A stretch of 64,000 bases of DNA from Burkholderia sp. SRS-W-2-2016. GTDB lineage: Bacteria; Pseudomonadota; Gammaproteobacteria; Burkholderiales; Burkholderiaceae. Below are positions 33,137 through 42,400 of this stretch, one piece after another. Numbering within the stretch: the first letter of the stretch is position 1; every line of letters starts with the position of its first letter. Where the stretch lies: NCBI RefSeq assembly GCF_001931485.1, contig NZ_MSDV01000019.1, positions 124,001-188,000 on the forward strand, written 5' to 3'. The position numbers and the translations under genes were made by a program. The notes beneath the pieces are model-generated. The model worked only from the letters and a program-made list of their open reading frames with translations. It was not told the DNA's origin and did no database searches.

Positions 33137-33601
33137 TTACTGCACCTGAGCCGGCGGCTGCCCCGGCGGCATCGAGCGCGGCGCCTTATTCGCCGCGACC
33201 AGATCTTCCGCGAGGCTGGTACGCAGCGTCGCGATCGCCTGTTCGGGATTGGCGGGCTTCAACTGCTCGCGCGCCAGCGAGTCGTACACGTAGTGGCGCA
33301 GCATCGGGTCCTGCGTCTTGTTCAGCACGTCGTGATAAACGGCGACGATCTCGCCCTGATGGCCGTTCAGCGCATACAGGCGGCGCAGCTGTTCGAGATC
33401 GTTGATGACCGCGAAGGACGGGCTCGGCGGACCCATCATCGGCCCCATCGGACCATGCCCCGGCGGGCCGTCGCCGCGCGGACCGCCGCCGTGCTGCGCG
33501 GCGGACGGAGGAGGCGGCGGCGTGCCGTCGTCGGCGAGCGCGGCCGTTGCGGTGATGCCAAGAATCGCGACCAGCGCCGCGCTAAACAATGCTTTTTTCA
33601 T
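33137..33601 (-). CDS. Periplasmic Gly/Pro-rich hypothetical protein
   Basis: A 154-residue protein starting at 33601 (MKKALFSAALVAILGITATA) with a signal peptide ending ALA-DD. The mature N-terminus is Pro/Gly/His-rich (GGGPRGDGPPGHGPMGPMMG), followed by helices (INDLEQLRRLYALNGH, EIVAVYHDVLNKTQDP, DSLAREQLKPANPEQAIATL). A strong gggagcg ribosome site supports the start. Layout resembles small periplasmic metal- or stress-related proteins (CpxP/Spy-like helical repeats), but no family is claimed. Confidence 0.72.
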   Translation of the reverse strand: MKKALFSAALVAILGITATAALADDGTPPPPPSAAQHGGGPRGDGPPGHGPMGPMMGPPSPSFAVINDLEQLRRLYALNGHQGEIVAVYHDVLNKTQDPMLRHYVYDSLAREQLKPANPEQAIATLRTSLAEDLVAANKAPRSMPPGQPPAQVQ

Positions 33602-33810
33602 GATGTCGCTCCCATCGAAACCAGCGTCGGCCCACGATGGGCCGGCACATGGGCAACGATAGACGAGCGTTCGATTCGTCGGGTTACTGAAATGCATCTG
33701 TAACTTACCGTGCCTTGCATCCGACACAAGTTCTGCCAGGGTGAGCCCGCTGGCGCAACGCGGCCGGATAGCGCATGATGGCCCATACCCCACACCAAGG
33801 AGGATTTCGC

Positions 33811-34236
33811 ATGGACCGACCTGAAGCCGCCAATCCGTTTGGCGATCTCACCAAAATGCTGGAGCAGTTCAAGCTCCCCGGCTTCGACGTGCCCGCCATC
33901 ATGGAAGCGCGCCGCAAGGATATGGAAGCGCTGGTGCAGGCGAATCAGACCGCCTTTCAGGGGATGCAGTCGCTCGCGCAGAAACAGGCCGACATGCTGC
34001 GCGCGACGCTCGGCGAGTTGCAATCGCTGACCACTCAACTGGCGGCCTCGGGCATCAAGCCGTCGACCAATACCGCCGAGCTGGTTCAGCAGAGCCTGCA
34101 CAAATCGCTCGCCGACATGCAGCAACTCGCGCAGGCCGCGTATCAGACTCAGGCCGAGTCGTATGCGGTGATCGCGAAGCGGGTCGAAGAAAACGTGCAG
34201 GAACTGAAGTCGCTGCTGCAACAGCAGAAGAAGTAA
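33811..34236 (+). CDS. Phasin-family (polyhydroxyalkanoate granule) protein
   Basis: A 141-residue, almost fully helical protein without membrane segments. Starts at 33811 behind aaggagg. The pattern MLEQFKLPGFDVPAIMEARRKDMEALVQANQ then GMQSLAQKQADML (split here for length) matches phasin proteins that coat PHA granules, and the C-terminus is a long Gln-rich coiled coil (VEENVQELKSLLQQQKK). Short for a phasin but within range. Single gene with a strong terminator. Confidence 0.82.
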   Translation: MDRPEAANPFGDLTKMLEQFKLPGFDVPAIMEARRKDMEALVQANQTAFQGMQSLAQKQADMLRATLGELQSLTTQLAASGIKPSTNTAELVQQSLHKSLADMQQLAQAAYQTQAESYAVIAKRVEENVQELKSLLQQQKK

Positions 34237-34280
34237 GCCGCGAAATTAATCGCGCGACGCGTTCCGTTCGCTACGATCCG

Positions 34281-34318
34281 ATGCCGCGGATGGCCACAGT
34301 GCCATCCGCGGCATTTTT
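34281..34318 (+). terminator. Rho-independent terminator of the phasin gene
   Basis: Perfect 14-bp stem ATGCCGCGGATGGC / GCCATCCGCGGCAT with a 6-base loop followed by TTTT; 45 bp after the stop. Confidence 0.9.
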
Positions 34319-34796
34319 CGTTTGGGGGGTGAGAGCGACCAGCGCGGCGATGCGCTTCAATCGTGCTGCTAGCCGCGCGTAGTCTGATGAATAGCCGTTT
34401 TTCGCAGATTTGTTCAGCATCCGCTTACATTGTCGAAACAACGTATTTCGCAGCCATGCGATGCACGCGCCACCCGCGAGCGTCATTCAGCCTGTTCGCT
34501 TTAAACATCGAAGAACCGCGAAACCCGCGGCAAACCACCGTCCATAAAAGAACTCCTTCACGATAATCAAACGCGATTAAACGGCATCGCAAAACGCGTA
34601 GGTTTAAATCGACCCGCAAACGATTGCCGCGCGCGATTTCGTCGTTAAAGTTTCGGCCCGCCGTTCCGTAGACGCATTCACGCAGCCCAACCGGCGTGAA
34701 GGCAACCCGGCTCAGCCGGTCAGGTGTGCGCCCCCTAGTTTTGCGTTTGTGATCGGCTCGCGGCCGGCACGGGCGTTTCACCTCGAAGGAACTCTC
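34319..34796. other. Intergenic region upstream of DUF2844-DUF3443
   Basis: More AT-rich than its surroundings. Presumably contains the DUF2844 promoter. On the minus strand a 14-codon ORF at 34501-34545 has a strong ribosome site; otherwise no gene is supported. Confidence 0.5.
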
Positions 34797-35255
34797 TTGA
34801 AACCGATGCTTATTACCCGCATTGCGTGCGCAATGCTCGGGGCGAGCTGCGCGTTGCCGTTCGCCGCGCACGCGACGCTCGGCCAGAACGCCGGCACCGT
34901 CGATGGCGATCAGTCGCGTCAGCATGCGGTTGCCCGCGTGGCGACCACGCAGCGCGCGTATTCGGTGCAGCAATTGACGCTGCCGTCGGGCACGCTGGTG
35001 CGCGAATACGTCGGCGCCAATGGCGTCGTGTTCGGCGTCGCGTGGGACGGCCCGACGCTGCCCGATCTGAAGTCGATGCTCGGTGCGTCCTTCGATGCGT
35101 ACGTCGCCGCCAATGCGAGCCGGCGCGGCGCGCCGCTCGCGGTATCGAGCGACGAGCTGGTGGTGTTCTCGGGCGGCCATCTGCGCGCGTTCAGCGGTTA
35201 CGCGTATCTGCCGCGGGCGGTGCCCGCCGGCGTCGACGTCAGCGTCATTCAATAA
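34797..35255 (+). CDS. DUF2844 family exported protein
   Basis: A 152-residue protein with a signal peptide ending AHA-TLG. Start TTG at 34797 is preferred since aagga lies 6 bp before it; ATG 34806 is the alternative. The body (LTLPSGTLVREYVGANGVVF, VAWDGPTLPDLKSML, YVAANASRRGAPLA, LVVFSGGHLRAFSG) matches DUF2844. It lies 11 bp before a DUF3443 gene; the two families are regularly paired in Burkholderia, implying a joint envelope function that is still unknown. Confidence 0.88.
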   Translation: MKPMLITRIACAMLGASCALPFAAHATLGQNAGTVDGDQSRQHAVARVATTQRAYSVQQLTLPSGTLVREYVGANGVVFGVAWDGPTLPDLKSMLGASFDAYVAANASRRGAPLAVSSDELVVFSGGHLRAFSGYAYLPRAVPAGVDVSVIQ

Positions 35256-35266
35256 CGGGGCCCATC

Positions 35267-36559
35267 ATGAGATCCACACTGCGATCCAGATCTTCGTGGC
35301 TGAGCGTGCTCGGCGCGGCGCCGCTCGTGGCGTTGACCTTGTTGCTGGGCGCGTGCGGCGGCGGCGGCGGGGGTGGCGGCTCCGGTGGCGCGGGCACGAC
35401 CAGCAGTTCGACCAGTTCGTCGGGCTCGACCGTGACCAACACATCGCCGACGCCCGAGGCGCTGGCCGCGAACGCGGTGCGCGTGACGATCGACGCGGGC
35501 GTCAGCAACGTGCCGAACATGCCGTTCGTCAGCATCACGATCTGCGCGCCGGGCACCGGCAACTGCCAGACGATCGATCACGTGCTGGTCGATACCGGTT
35601 CGTGGGGCGTGCGTATTTTCGCGTCGCAATTGCCCGCGTCGGTGAGCCTGCCGCAGCAGAAGGACGGCGCCGGCAACCTGGTCGCCGAATGCATGCAGTT
35701 CTTCGACGGCTATACGTGGGGCGCGGTCAAGCTCGCGGACCTGCAGATCGCCGGCGAAAAAGCCGCGTCGCTGCCGGTGCAGGTGATCGACCCGGGCTAC
35801 GCATCGGTGCCGGCCGATTGCGCGGCGGTCGGCGCGGCGCGCAATACGCCGGCGACGTTGCAGGCCAACGGCATTCTCGGCATCGGCGTGTTCAAGCACG
35901 ATTGCGGCGCGGCCTGCGTGCAGCAGGCGCTGCCCGCGACCTACTACGGTTGCGCGGGCTCGACCTGCACGTCGATCCCGCTCGCCGAAACCTACCAGGT
36001 CGCCAATCCGGTGCCGTACTTCACGACCGACAACAACGGCTCGATGCTGAGTCTGCCGACCGTGTCGGGCGGCGCGCCGTCGGTGACCGGGCAACTGGTG
36101 TTCGGCATCGGCACGCAGAGCAACAATGCGCTCGGCAATGCGCAGGTGATCGGCGTGAGCGCGTCGAACGGGACCTTCACCACGGTGCAGAACGGTACGA
36201 CGTACAACCACAGCATTCTCGATAGCGGCTCGACCGGGCTGTTTTTCCAGACCTCGTCGATGGCCGCGTGTCCGAGTCCGAATAGTGCGTACTACTGCCC
36301 ATCGTCGACGCAGCAATTGAGCGCGACGATCGAAGGTTTGAACGGCACGACCAGCGCGGTGAACTTCAGCGTCGGCAACGCGACGTCGATCGCGCAGAGC
36401 TATCGCGGCGATGCGGCGTTGCCGCTGCTCGCGGGACCGGCGTTCGTGGCCTCGACGGTATTCGATTGGGGCCTGCCGTTCTTCTATGGGCGCAATGTTT
36501 ATGCGGCGATCGAACAGCAGGCGACGCCGGGTGGGACCGGGCCTTACGTCGCGTATTGA
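35267..36559 (+). CDS. DUF3443 lipoprotein with pepsin-like double Asp motif
   Basis: A 430-residue lipoprotein (lipobox LLGAC followed by a poly-Gly stretch). The Ser/Thr-rich spacer leads to a 350-residue domain with two aspartic-peptidase-like motifs, VDTGSWG at D109 and LDSGSTG at D319, about 210 residues apart, the spacing of a two-lobed pepsin fold. Several Cys pairs (ICAPGTGNC, CGAACVQQ, CAGSTC) suggest disulfides. DUF3443 is the family name; peptidase activity is an inference. Partner of DUF2844 and followed by a strong terminator. Confidence 0.86.
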   Translation: MRSTLRSRSSWLSVLGAAPLVALTLLLGACGGGGGGGGSGGAGTTSSSTSSSGSTVTNTSPTPEALAANAVRVTIDAGVSNVPNMPFVSITICAPGTGNCQTIDHVLVDTGSWGVRIFASQLPASVSLPQQKDGAGNLVAECMQFFDGYTWGAVKLADLQIAGEKAASLPVQVIDPGYASVPADCAAVGAARNTPATLQANGILGIGVFKHDCGAACVQQALPATYYGCAGSTCTSIPLAETYQVANPVPYFTTDNNGSMLSLPTVSGGAPSVTGQLVFGIGTQSNNALGNAQVIGVSASNGTFTTVQNGTTYNHSILDSGSTGLFFQTSSMAACPSPNSAYYCPSSTQQLSATIEGLNGTTSAVNFSVGNATSIAQSYRGDAALPLLAGPAFVASTVFDWGLPFFYGRNVYAAIEQQATPGGTGPYVAY

Positions 36560-36646
36560 GCGGGTGAGCGTGAGCCGGAGCGTGCGTTAAACACGCATTG
36601 AGCGCGCCGGAAACTTTGCGAGAAGGAGTGACAAACTCCGGGTGAT

Positions 36647-36681
36647 GCCCGCTGCCGACTGGGTCGGCGGCGGGCTTTTTT
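36647..36681 (+). terminator. Rho-independent terminator of the DUF2844-DUF3443 operon
   Basis: GCCCGCTGCCGAC (36647-36659) pairs with GTCGGCGGCGGGC (36663-36675) with one mismatch, followed by six T. Confidence 0.85.
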
Positions 36682-36722
36682 ATGGACCTCGCGGATTCCC
36701 GGCGCGGGTGGTCCCCGGAGAT

Positions 36723-37196
36723 TCAACCCTGAGGGGTCTGCCGTTCGGCCGTCGTCGACATTTCTCCGGGACGGCGCAGCATCTTGTCGACTTCGCCCGC
36801 GTGCATTTCTTCGACGTGGATCATCTGGCGCGCGAACTCTTCCAGCGCGACCGAGCGGTCCGCGACCAGCGCGAGCAGATCGCGATACAGCTGCAATGCG
36901 ACGTTCTCCGCCTGCAACGACTCGCGCAGGATCGACGCGATATCGAAGGTATGCGAGTCGAGCAGCGGGCCGATCGTCAGCGACGGATACGCGCCGAGCG
37001 TCGTGATCCATTCGCCGGCCTGCTGCGCGTGCAATAGCGATTCATCGGCCTGCGCGCGCAACCACGACTGGATCGGAATGCGGCCGAAGCCGAACACCAG
37101 AAACGAATAGTGGGTGTAGCGAACCACGCCGGCCAGTTCGGATTCGAGAATCCGGTTCAGTACCGCAACCACTTCCTGCTTGTCGATCTCTGCCAT
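36723..37196 (-). CDS. Bacterioferritin-like diiron protein
   Basis: A 157-residue four-helix protein. Metal-ligand-like positions appear as ESELAGVVRYTHYSF, DESLLHAQQAGEW, ESLQAENVALQLYRDLL and MIHVEEMHAGEVDKML, the bacterioferritin/ferritin-like layout with E and ExxH ligands. Start at 37196 follows caggaga. It would store iron or detoxify peroxide; heme ligation is not evident. Stands alone, downstream of a BON lipoprotein on the same strand. Confidence 0.85.
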   Translation of the reverse strand: MAEIDKQEVVAVLNRILESELAGVVRYTHYSFLVFGFGRIPIQSWLRAQADESLLHAQQAGEWITTLGAYPSLTIGPLLDSHTFDIASILRESLQAENVALQLYRDLLALVADRSVALEEFARQMIHVEEMHAGEVDKMLRRPGEMSTTAERQTPQG

Positions 37197-37290
37197 TTGA
37201 CGTCTCCTGTGAGGTCGGCGCGATCGGTGCTGCGTGGCCGGTATCGCGCTCGGGACGGACATTGATTAAATGTAGTCCGCTCAGGAGATC

Positions 37291-37325
37291 GCGCAAGGCG
37301 TAAGGCGCAAGGCGCAAGGCGCAAG
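37291..37325. repeat. 7-bp tandem repeat, five copies
   Basis: GCGCAAG x5 with one variant unit (GCGTAAG), between the bacterioferritin-like and BON-protein genes. Copy number may vary by slippage. Confidence 0.85.
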
Positions 37326-37365
37326 GCATAGGGGCGGCCCTGAACTCGTTGCGCCAGCGCGCGCG

Positions 37366-37737
37366 TTACTGCGGCTTGATTTCCAGCTCGTTACTCACCG
37401 ATTGCACGCCGGCCACGCCGTGGGCGACGGCGAGCGCTTCGAGAATCTGTGCCTGCGAATCGACGTATCCCAGCAACTGCACGACGCCTCGATACGTGGC
37501 CACGCTGATCGTCGCCGAACGCAGCGCCGGGTCCGCGGCCAGCGCCTGCTTGACGCGGCTGGCGAGCGTCGCGTCATCGGTGGTGGCGACTCTCGGCGGA
37601 GCGGAGCGCGGCGCGGTGGGGGAGGCGGGCGCGTCGCGCGTCGTCGTCGATTTGCAGCCGGCGGTCGACATCAGCGCAGGCAACGCGACTACCGCGACGA
37701 TCAGCAAGCGGCTTGTGAAGTACTGCGTGTTTCGCAT
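37366..37737 (-). CDS. BON-domain lipoprotein
   Basis: A 123-residue lipoprotein: signal peptide with lipobox STAGC, a Ser/Pro/Ala-rich linker, then one BON domain (residues about 53-121: LASRVKQALAADPALRSATI, VATYRGVVQLLGYVDSQAQ, HGVAGVQSVSNELEIK). BON domains bind phospholipid membranes; the protein resembles OsmY-like envelope maintenance factors. Single gene. Confidence 0.88.
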   Translation of the reverse strand: MRNTQYFTSRLLIVAVVALPALMSTAGCKSTTTRDAPASPTAPRSAPPRVATTDDATLASRVKQALAADPALRSATISVATYRGVVQLLGYVDSQAQILEALAVAHGVAGVQSVSNELEIKPQ

Positions 37738-37853
37738 GTGGGTTGTTCCGGGTGATTCCCGACGGGACGATAAGCCCCTAGTGTAAGTGCGAGCGAATCT
37801 GCGGGTGTGTCGCGAACACCGTTTGATGCGCTCGGGTGCGAGAAGGGGCCGGC

Positions 37854-39038
37854 TCAGGGCGCGTCGTCGTTGAACTCGCGATGCGGTGCGCCGCGCTCTT
37901 CGGCGGCGGCCTCAGCGGCCTCAGCGGGCTCGGTGGCGAGCGGCGCGAGCGATGCGATCTTGGCGCCGGGCGCGCTTTTATTGCCCGCCGCCGCGATCAC
38001 CCGATGCACGAACCGCAGCTTGTCGACCACCGGCGCGGCGAGCGTAAACGGATAGCCGTCGGCCATCCCGAGACTGCGATTCAGACTGTTCAGCGCATAC
38101 GTCAGCGGAAACCAGCGCTTGATCAGATTGCCGAAGCTCGCGTCCTCGACCGGCGTGCGGTCGGTCAGCGTCGGCTCGCTCGGATCGTCGGGTAACAGCG
38201 CGAGTCCATAGGACGTCGACGTATCGAGCACGTCGACGATCAGCAGATAGTGCGCCCACGTCTCCGCCCAATCCTCCCACGGATGCATCGTCGCGTACGC
38301 GCTGATAGTCGACGTCTGCCAGTCGGGCGGCGCGCCGTCGCGGTAGTACGCGTTCAGCGCTTCGCCATAGTCGGCGCGCTCGTCGCCGAACAGTGCGCGA
38401 AACGGTTCGAGCCAGCGCGGCTCATCCTCGATCAACCGGCTGAAGAAATAGTGGCCGGTCTCGTGGCGAAAGTGACCGAGCAGCGTGCGATACGGCTCGC
38501 CCATCGCGGTGCGGACTTTCTCGCGATGCGCGTCGTCGGCTTCGGCGATGTTCAGCGTGATCAGCCCGTTGTCATGGCCGGTCATCACGTGCGCGCCGTC
38601 GCCGCCGTCGGCGAGAAATTCGAACGCGAGGCCGTGCTCGGGGTCCGCGTCGCGCGAACGAACGTCGAGGCCGAGTTCGGCCAGCGTGTACAGCAGGCGC
38701 CGCTTCGCGACTTCGAGCCGATACCAGTACAGACGGTTCTCCGGCTCGGCCAGATTCGGAATCGTGCGGGTCAGTTGGCACGCGCGGCACAGCGTGTCGG
38801 GCGAGTCGGCCGGGATCATCCAGTTGCAGACGTTTTCGACCGCGTAGTTGTGGCACTGGCGAAACAGCGCGCCGTTCGCGCGCGGATGCAGGCTGCGCCA
38901 GCGGCCGTCGCCGGCGTCGTCGAACGCGCTCAGTTCGCGCAGGTCGGGCAGGTAGCCGAGCAGCGATTCGCAGCGTTCGCAGCGCACGTTTTCATAGAAC
39001 ACCAACTGCGCGCAGCGGTTGCAGTGGAAGGTTTTCAT
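37854..39038 (-). CDS. Zinc-binding metallopeptidase with N-terminal zinc ribbons
   Basis: A 394-residue protein starting at 39038 (MKTFHCNRC). Two putative zinc ribbons use Cys 6/9/20/23 and 62/71/84/87. The peptidase core has HETGH at residues 192-196, inside GHFRHETGHYFFSRLIEDE, and a conserved downstream WEDWAETWAHYLLI segment that likely supplies the third ligand. This matches the putative zinc-binding metallopeptidase family (Peptidase_Mx-like). The C-terminal 50 residues are Ala/Glu-rich. It is divergent from the transglutaminase operon with a 403-bp shared control region; such linkage is frequent in Burkholderia. Confidence 0.86.
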   Translation of the reverse strand: MKTFHCNRCAQLVFYENVRCERCESLLGYLPDLRELSAFDDAGDGRWRSLHPRANGALFRQCHNYAVENVCNWMIPADSPDTLCRACQLTRTIPNLAEPENRLYWYRLEVAKRRLLYTLAELGLDVRSRDADPEHGLAFEFLADGGDGAHVMTGHDNGLITLNIAEADDAHREKVRTAMGEPYRTLLGHFRHETGHYFFSRLIEDEPRWLEPFRALFGDERADYGEALNAYYRDGAPPDWQTSTISAYATMHPWEDWAETWAHYLLIVDVLDTSTSYGLALLPDDPSEPTLTDRTPVEDASFGNLIKRWFPLTYALNSLNRSLGMADGYPFTLAAPVVDKLRFVHRVIAAAGNKSAPGAKIASLAPLATEPAEAAEAAAEERGAPHREFNDDAP

Positions 39039-39441
39039 CGGGCGGGCCTCGTGAGGGCGGTGGTGGCGGACCAGACTGGGTCGCAATCCGAGTGCAATCT
39101 TCATGCCGCGGTTGCGGGCGCTCACCGCTTTAACGCACAGTATGTGCATGATCGTGCAGCGGTGGTGCGCCGGGTTGGTGCATGGAGCGAGGCGGGCTTC
39201 GGACACGGGCGGACGGAGCGCGGTGCGGGCGGGACACAGTGATCCGAAGCGGCGCAGCGGTGGCACTGGACGGCACCGAGCTGGGTGCGAACGGAGCGAG
39301 CCCGGCCAAGGCCAGCACCATCAGGCGTCGCAACACGCCGGTCACGCACCGCAGCGCATCGAGCGCTTCATACAACGCAGTCGAAGCACGGCATAGAGCT
39401 TGCTTTTTTGGCGGGCTGCCCATTTCGTCGAGGAGTCCGGA
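39039..39441. other. Control region between the metallopeptidase and transglutaminase operon
   Basis: No gene supported. Includes the palindrome GCACA-GTA-TGTGC (39135-39147) followed by TGCA-N6-TGCA, possible regulator sites for either direction. Confidence 0.5.
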
Positions 39442-42400
39442 GTGTCCATACGCGTCGCGCTGCACCACGTCACTCATTACCGCTACGACAGGCTGGTGTC
39501 GCTGTCGCCCCAGGTCGTGCGGCTGCGGCCGGCGCCGCATTGCCGGACGCCGATCCTGTCGTATTCGCTGCGGGTCGAGCCGCTGAAGCACTTCATCAAC
39601 TGGCAGCAGGACGCGTTCGCGAACTACCAGGCGCGGCTGGTGTTCCCCGAGCAGACCCGCGAGTTCAAGGTGACCGTCGATCTGGTCGCCGAAATGGCGG
39701 TCTATAACCCGTTCGATTTCTTTCTCGAACCGTCGGCCGAGCAGTTTCCGTTCGACTACGCGCCGGCCCTCGCGCTCGAACTCGCGCCGTACCGCGTAAA
39801 GCGGCCGATGACGCCGCGCTTCGCCGAATTCGTCGCGAGCATCGACCGCGCGCCGGCCGCCACCGCGAATTTTCTGGTCGCGCTGAACCAGCGGCTGCAA
39901 CAGGAAATCCGCTATCTGATCCGGATGGAGCCGGGCGTGCAGACGCCGGAGGAAACGCTGGTCAACGCGTCGGGTTCGTGTCGCGATTCGGGCTGGCTGC
40001 TGGTCGAGACGCTGCGCCAGCTCGGCTTTGCCGCGCGCTTCGTGTCCGGCTATCTGCTGCAACTCGCGCCGGACCTGAAATCGATCGATGGCCCGAGCGG
40101 CACCGAAGTCGACTTCACCGATCTGCACGCGTGGTGCGAGGTCTATCTGCCGGGCGCGGGCTGGATCGGGCTCGATCCGACCTCGGGGCTGCTCGCGGGG
40201 GAAGGACATATCCCGGTCGCCTGCACGCCGGAGCCGGGCAGCGCGGCACCGATCTCGGGCGCGGTCGACGAATGCGAAGTCGAGTTCGAGCACACGATGT
40301 CGATCGAACGGGTGCTGGAAACGCCGCGCGTGACCAAACCGTACAGCGAGGCCGCGTGGGGCGACGTGCTGACCATGGGCGAGCAGGTGGACCGCGAACT
40401 CGCCGACATGGACGTGCGGCTGACGATGGGCGGCGAGCCGACCTTCGTGTCGGTGCGCGACCGCGATGCCGCCGAATGGAACACGGATGCGCTCGGCCCG
40501 ACCAAACGCGGTTATGCGGTCGCGCTGATGGACCGGCTGCGCGAGCGCTACGGCGCGAACGGTTTCCTGCATATCGGCCAGGGCAAGTGGTATCCGGGCG
40601 AGCAGTTGCCGCGCTGGGCGATGTCGCTGTATTGGCGCGCGGACGGCGAGCCGTGCTGGCACAACCCGGCGCTATTCGCCGACGAACGCGAGCCGGGCCG
40701 CTACACGGCCGGCGACGCGCAACGCTTCGTCGCGCATCTGGCCGCGAAGCTGTCGCTCGATCCCGGCTGCATCCAGCCCGGCTACGAAGATACCTGGTAC
40801 TACTTGTGGCGCGAGCGCCGTCTGCCGGTCAATGTCGATCCGTTCGACGCGCGGCTCGACGACGAACTGGAACGGGTGCGGCTGCGTCGCGTGTTCGACG
40901 CGGGGCTCGGCAGTCCGACCGGCTATGTGCTGCCGATCGGGCGCGAACAACGGATGCCAGGCACCGCGCCGCAATGGATCACCGGCCGCTGGTTCTTCCG
41001 CGATGAACGGATGTATCTGATTCCCGGCGATTCGCCGATGGGTTACCGCCTGCCGCTCGATTCGCTGCCATGGGTGTCGAAGACCGACTATCCGTATCAG
41101 CACGCGCACGATCCGTTCGCGCCGCAGGAACCGTTGCGCAGCGCCGCGCAATTGCGCGTGCAATATGACGCGCTGCGCGGCGGCGGCGCGCTGGGGCCGG
41201 ATGCGGACACAACGAGCGCAAGCGCTGCGAACGGCGCACTGAAAACCGACCCGCGCCACGCAGCGGCGCTATCGCGTTCGGCCGCGGATTTACTGAGCGG
41301 AATGCCGCACGACAACGTGCTCGCGTATGCGCGTCAGCCGCACGAAGACGCGCCGCCGGCTAAGGGCCAATCGTCGAAAGACACGTTGCGCACCGCGCTA
41401 TGCGTCGAGGCGCGCGACCCGAAACGCGCGGCCGGCCCGCAGGCGGAGAGCACTTCGTTCGGCAGCGGCCGCACGCTGCTGCACGTATTCATGCCGCCGC
41501 TGCCCGACCTCGACGATTATCTTGACCTGCTCGCCGCGGTCGAAGCGACGGCCGCGGATCTGAAAATGCAGGTCGTGCTCGAAGGCTATCCGCCGCCGCG
41601 CGACGCGCGCCTGAAGGTATTGCAGGTGACGCCCGACCCCGGCGTGATCGAAGTCAATATCCATCCGGCCGCGAACTGGGACGAACTGGTCGATCACACC
41701 GAGTATCTGTATGAGTCCGCTTCACACAGCTATCTGAGCAGCGAGAAGTTCATGCTCGATGGCCGCCACACCGGCACCGGCGGCGGCAATCACTTCGTGC
41801 TCGGCGGCGCGACGCCTGCCGACAGCCCGTTCCTGCGCCGTCCCGATCTGCTCGCGAGCCTGATTGCGTATTGGCATAATCATCCGTCGCTGTCCTATCT
41901 ATTTTCCGGACTGTTCATCGGCCCGACCAGCCAGGCGCCGCGTATCGACGAAGCGCGCAACGATCAGGTCTACGAACTGGAAATTGCCTTTAGCGAACTG
42001 CAACGCCAGCTCGATCTGCTCGGCGGACGCGATAGCGCAACGCTGCCGCCGTGGCTGATCGACCGCGCGCTGCGCAATATCCTGATCGACGTGACCGGCA
42101 ACACGCACCGCGCCGAGTTCTGCATCGACAAGCTGTATTCGCCCGATGGCCCGACCGGCCGCCTCGGCCTGCTCGAATTGCGCGGCTTCGAAATGCCGCC
42201 GCACGCGCGCATGAGTCTTGTGCAGCAACTGCTGCTGCGCGCGCTGGTCGCGCGTTTCTGGCGCACCCCGTACACGCAGCGGCTCACGCGCTGGGGCACC
42301 GAACTGCACGACCGCTTCCTGCTCGGCACCTTCGTGAAGATGGATTTCGACGATGTGCTCACCGACCTGAACGAAGCCGGCTTCGCGTTCGACGCCGCGT

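Noticed and set aside
34271-34486. 71-codon minus-strand ORF covering the phasin terminator
   Set aside because: Includes the terminator hairpin in its C-terminus and lacks a ribosome site.
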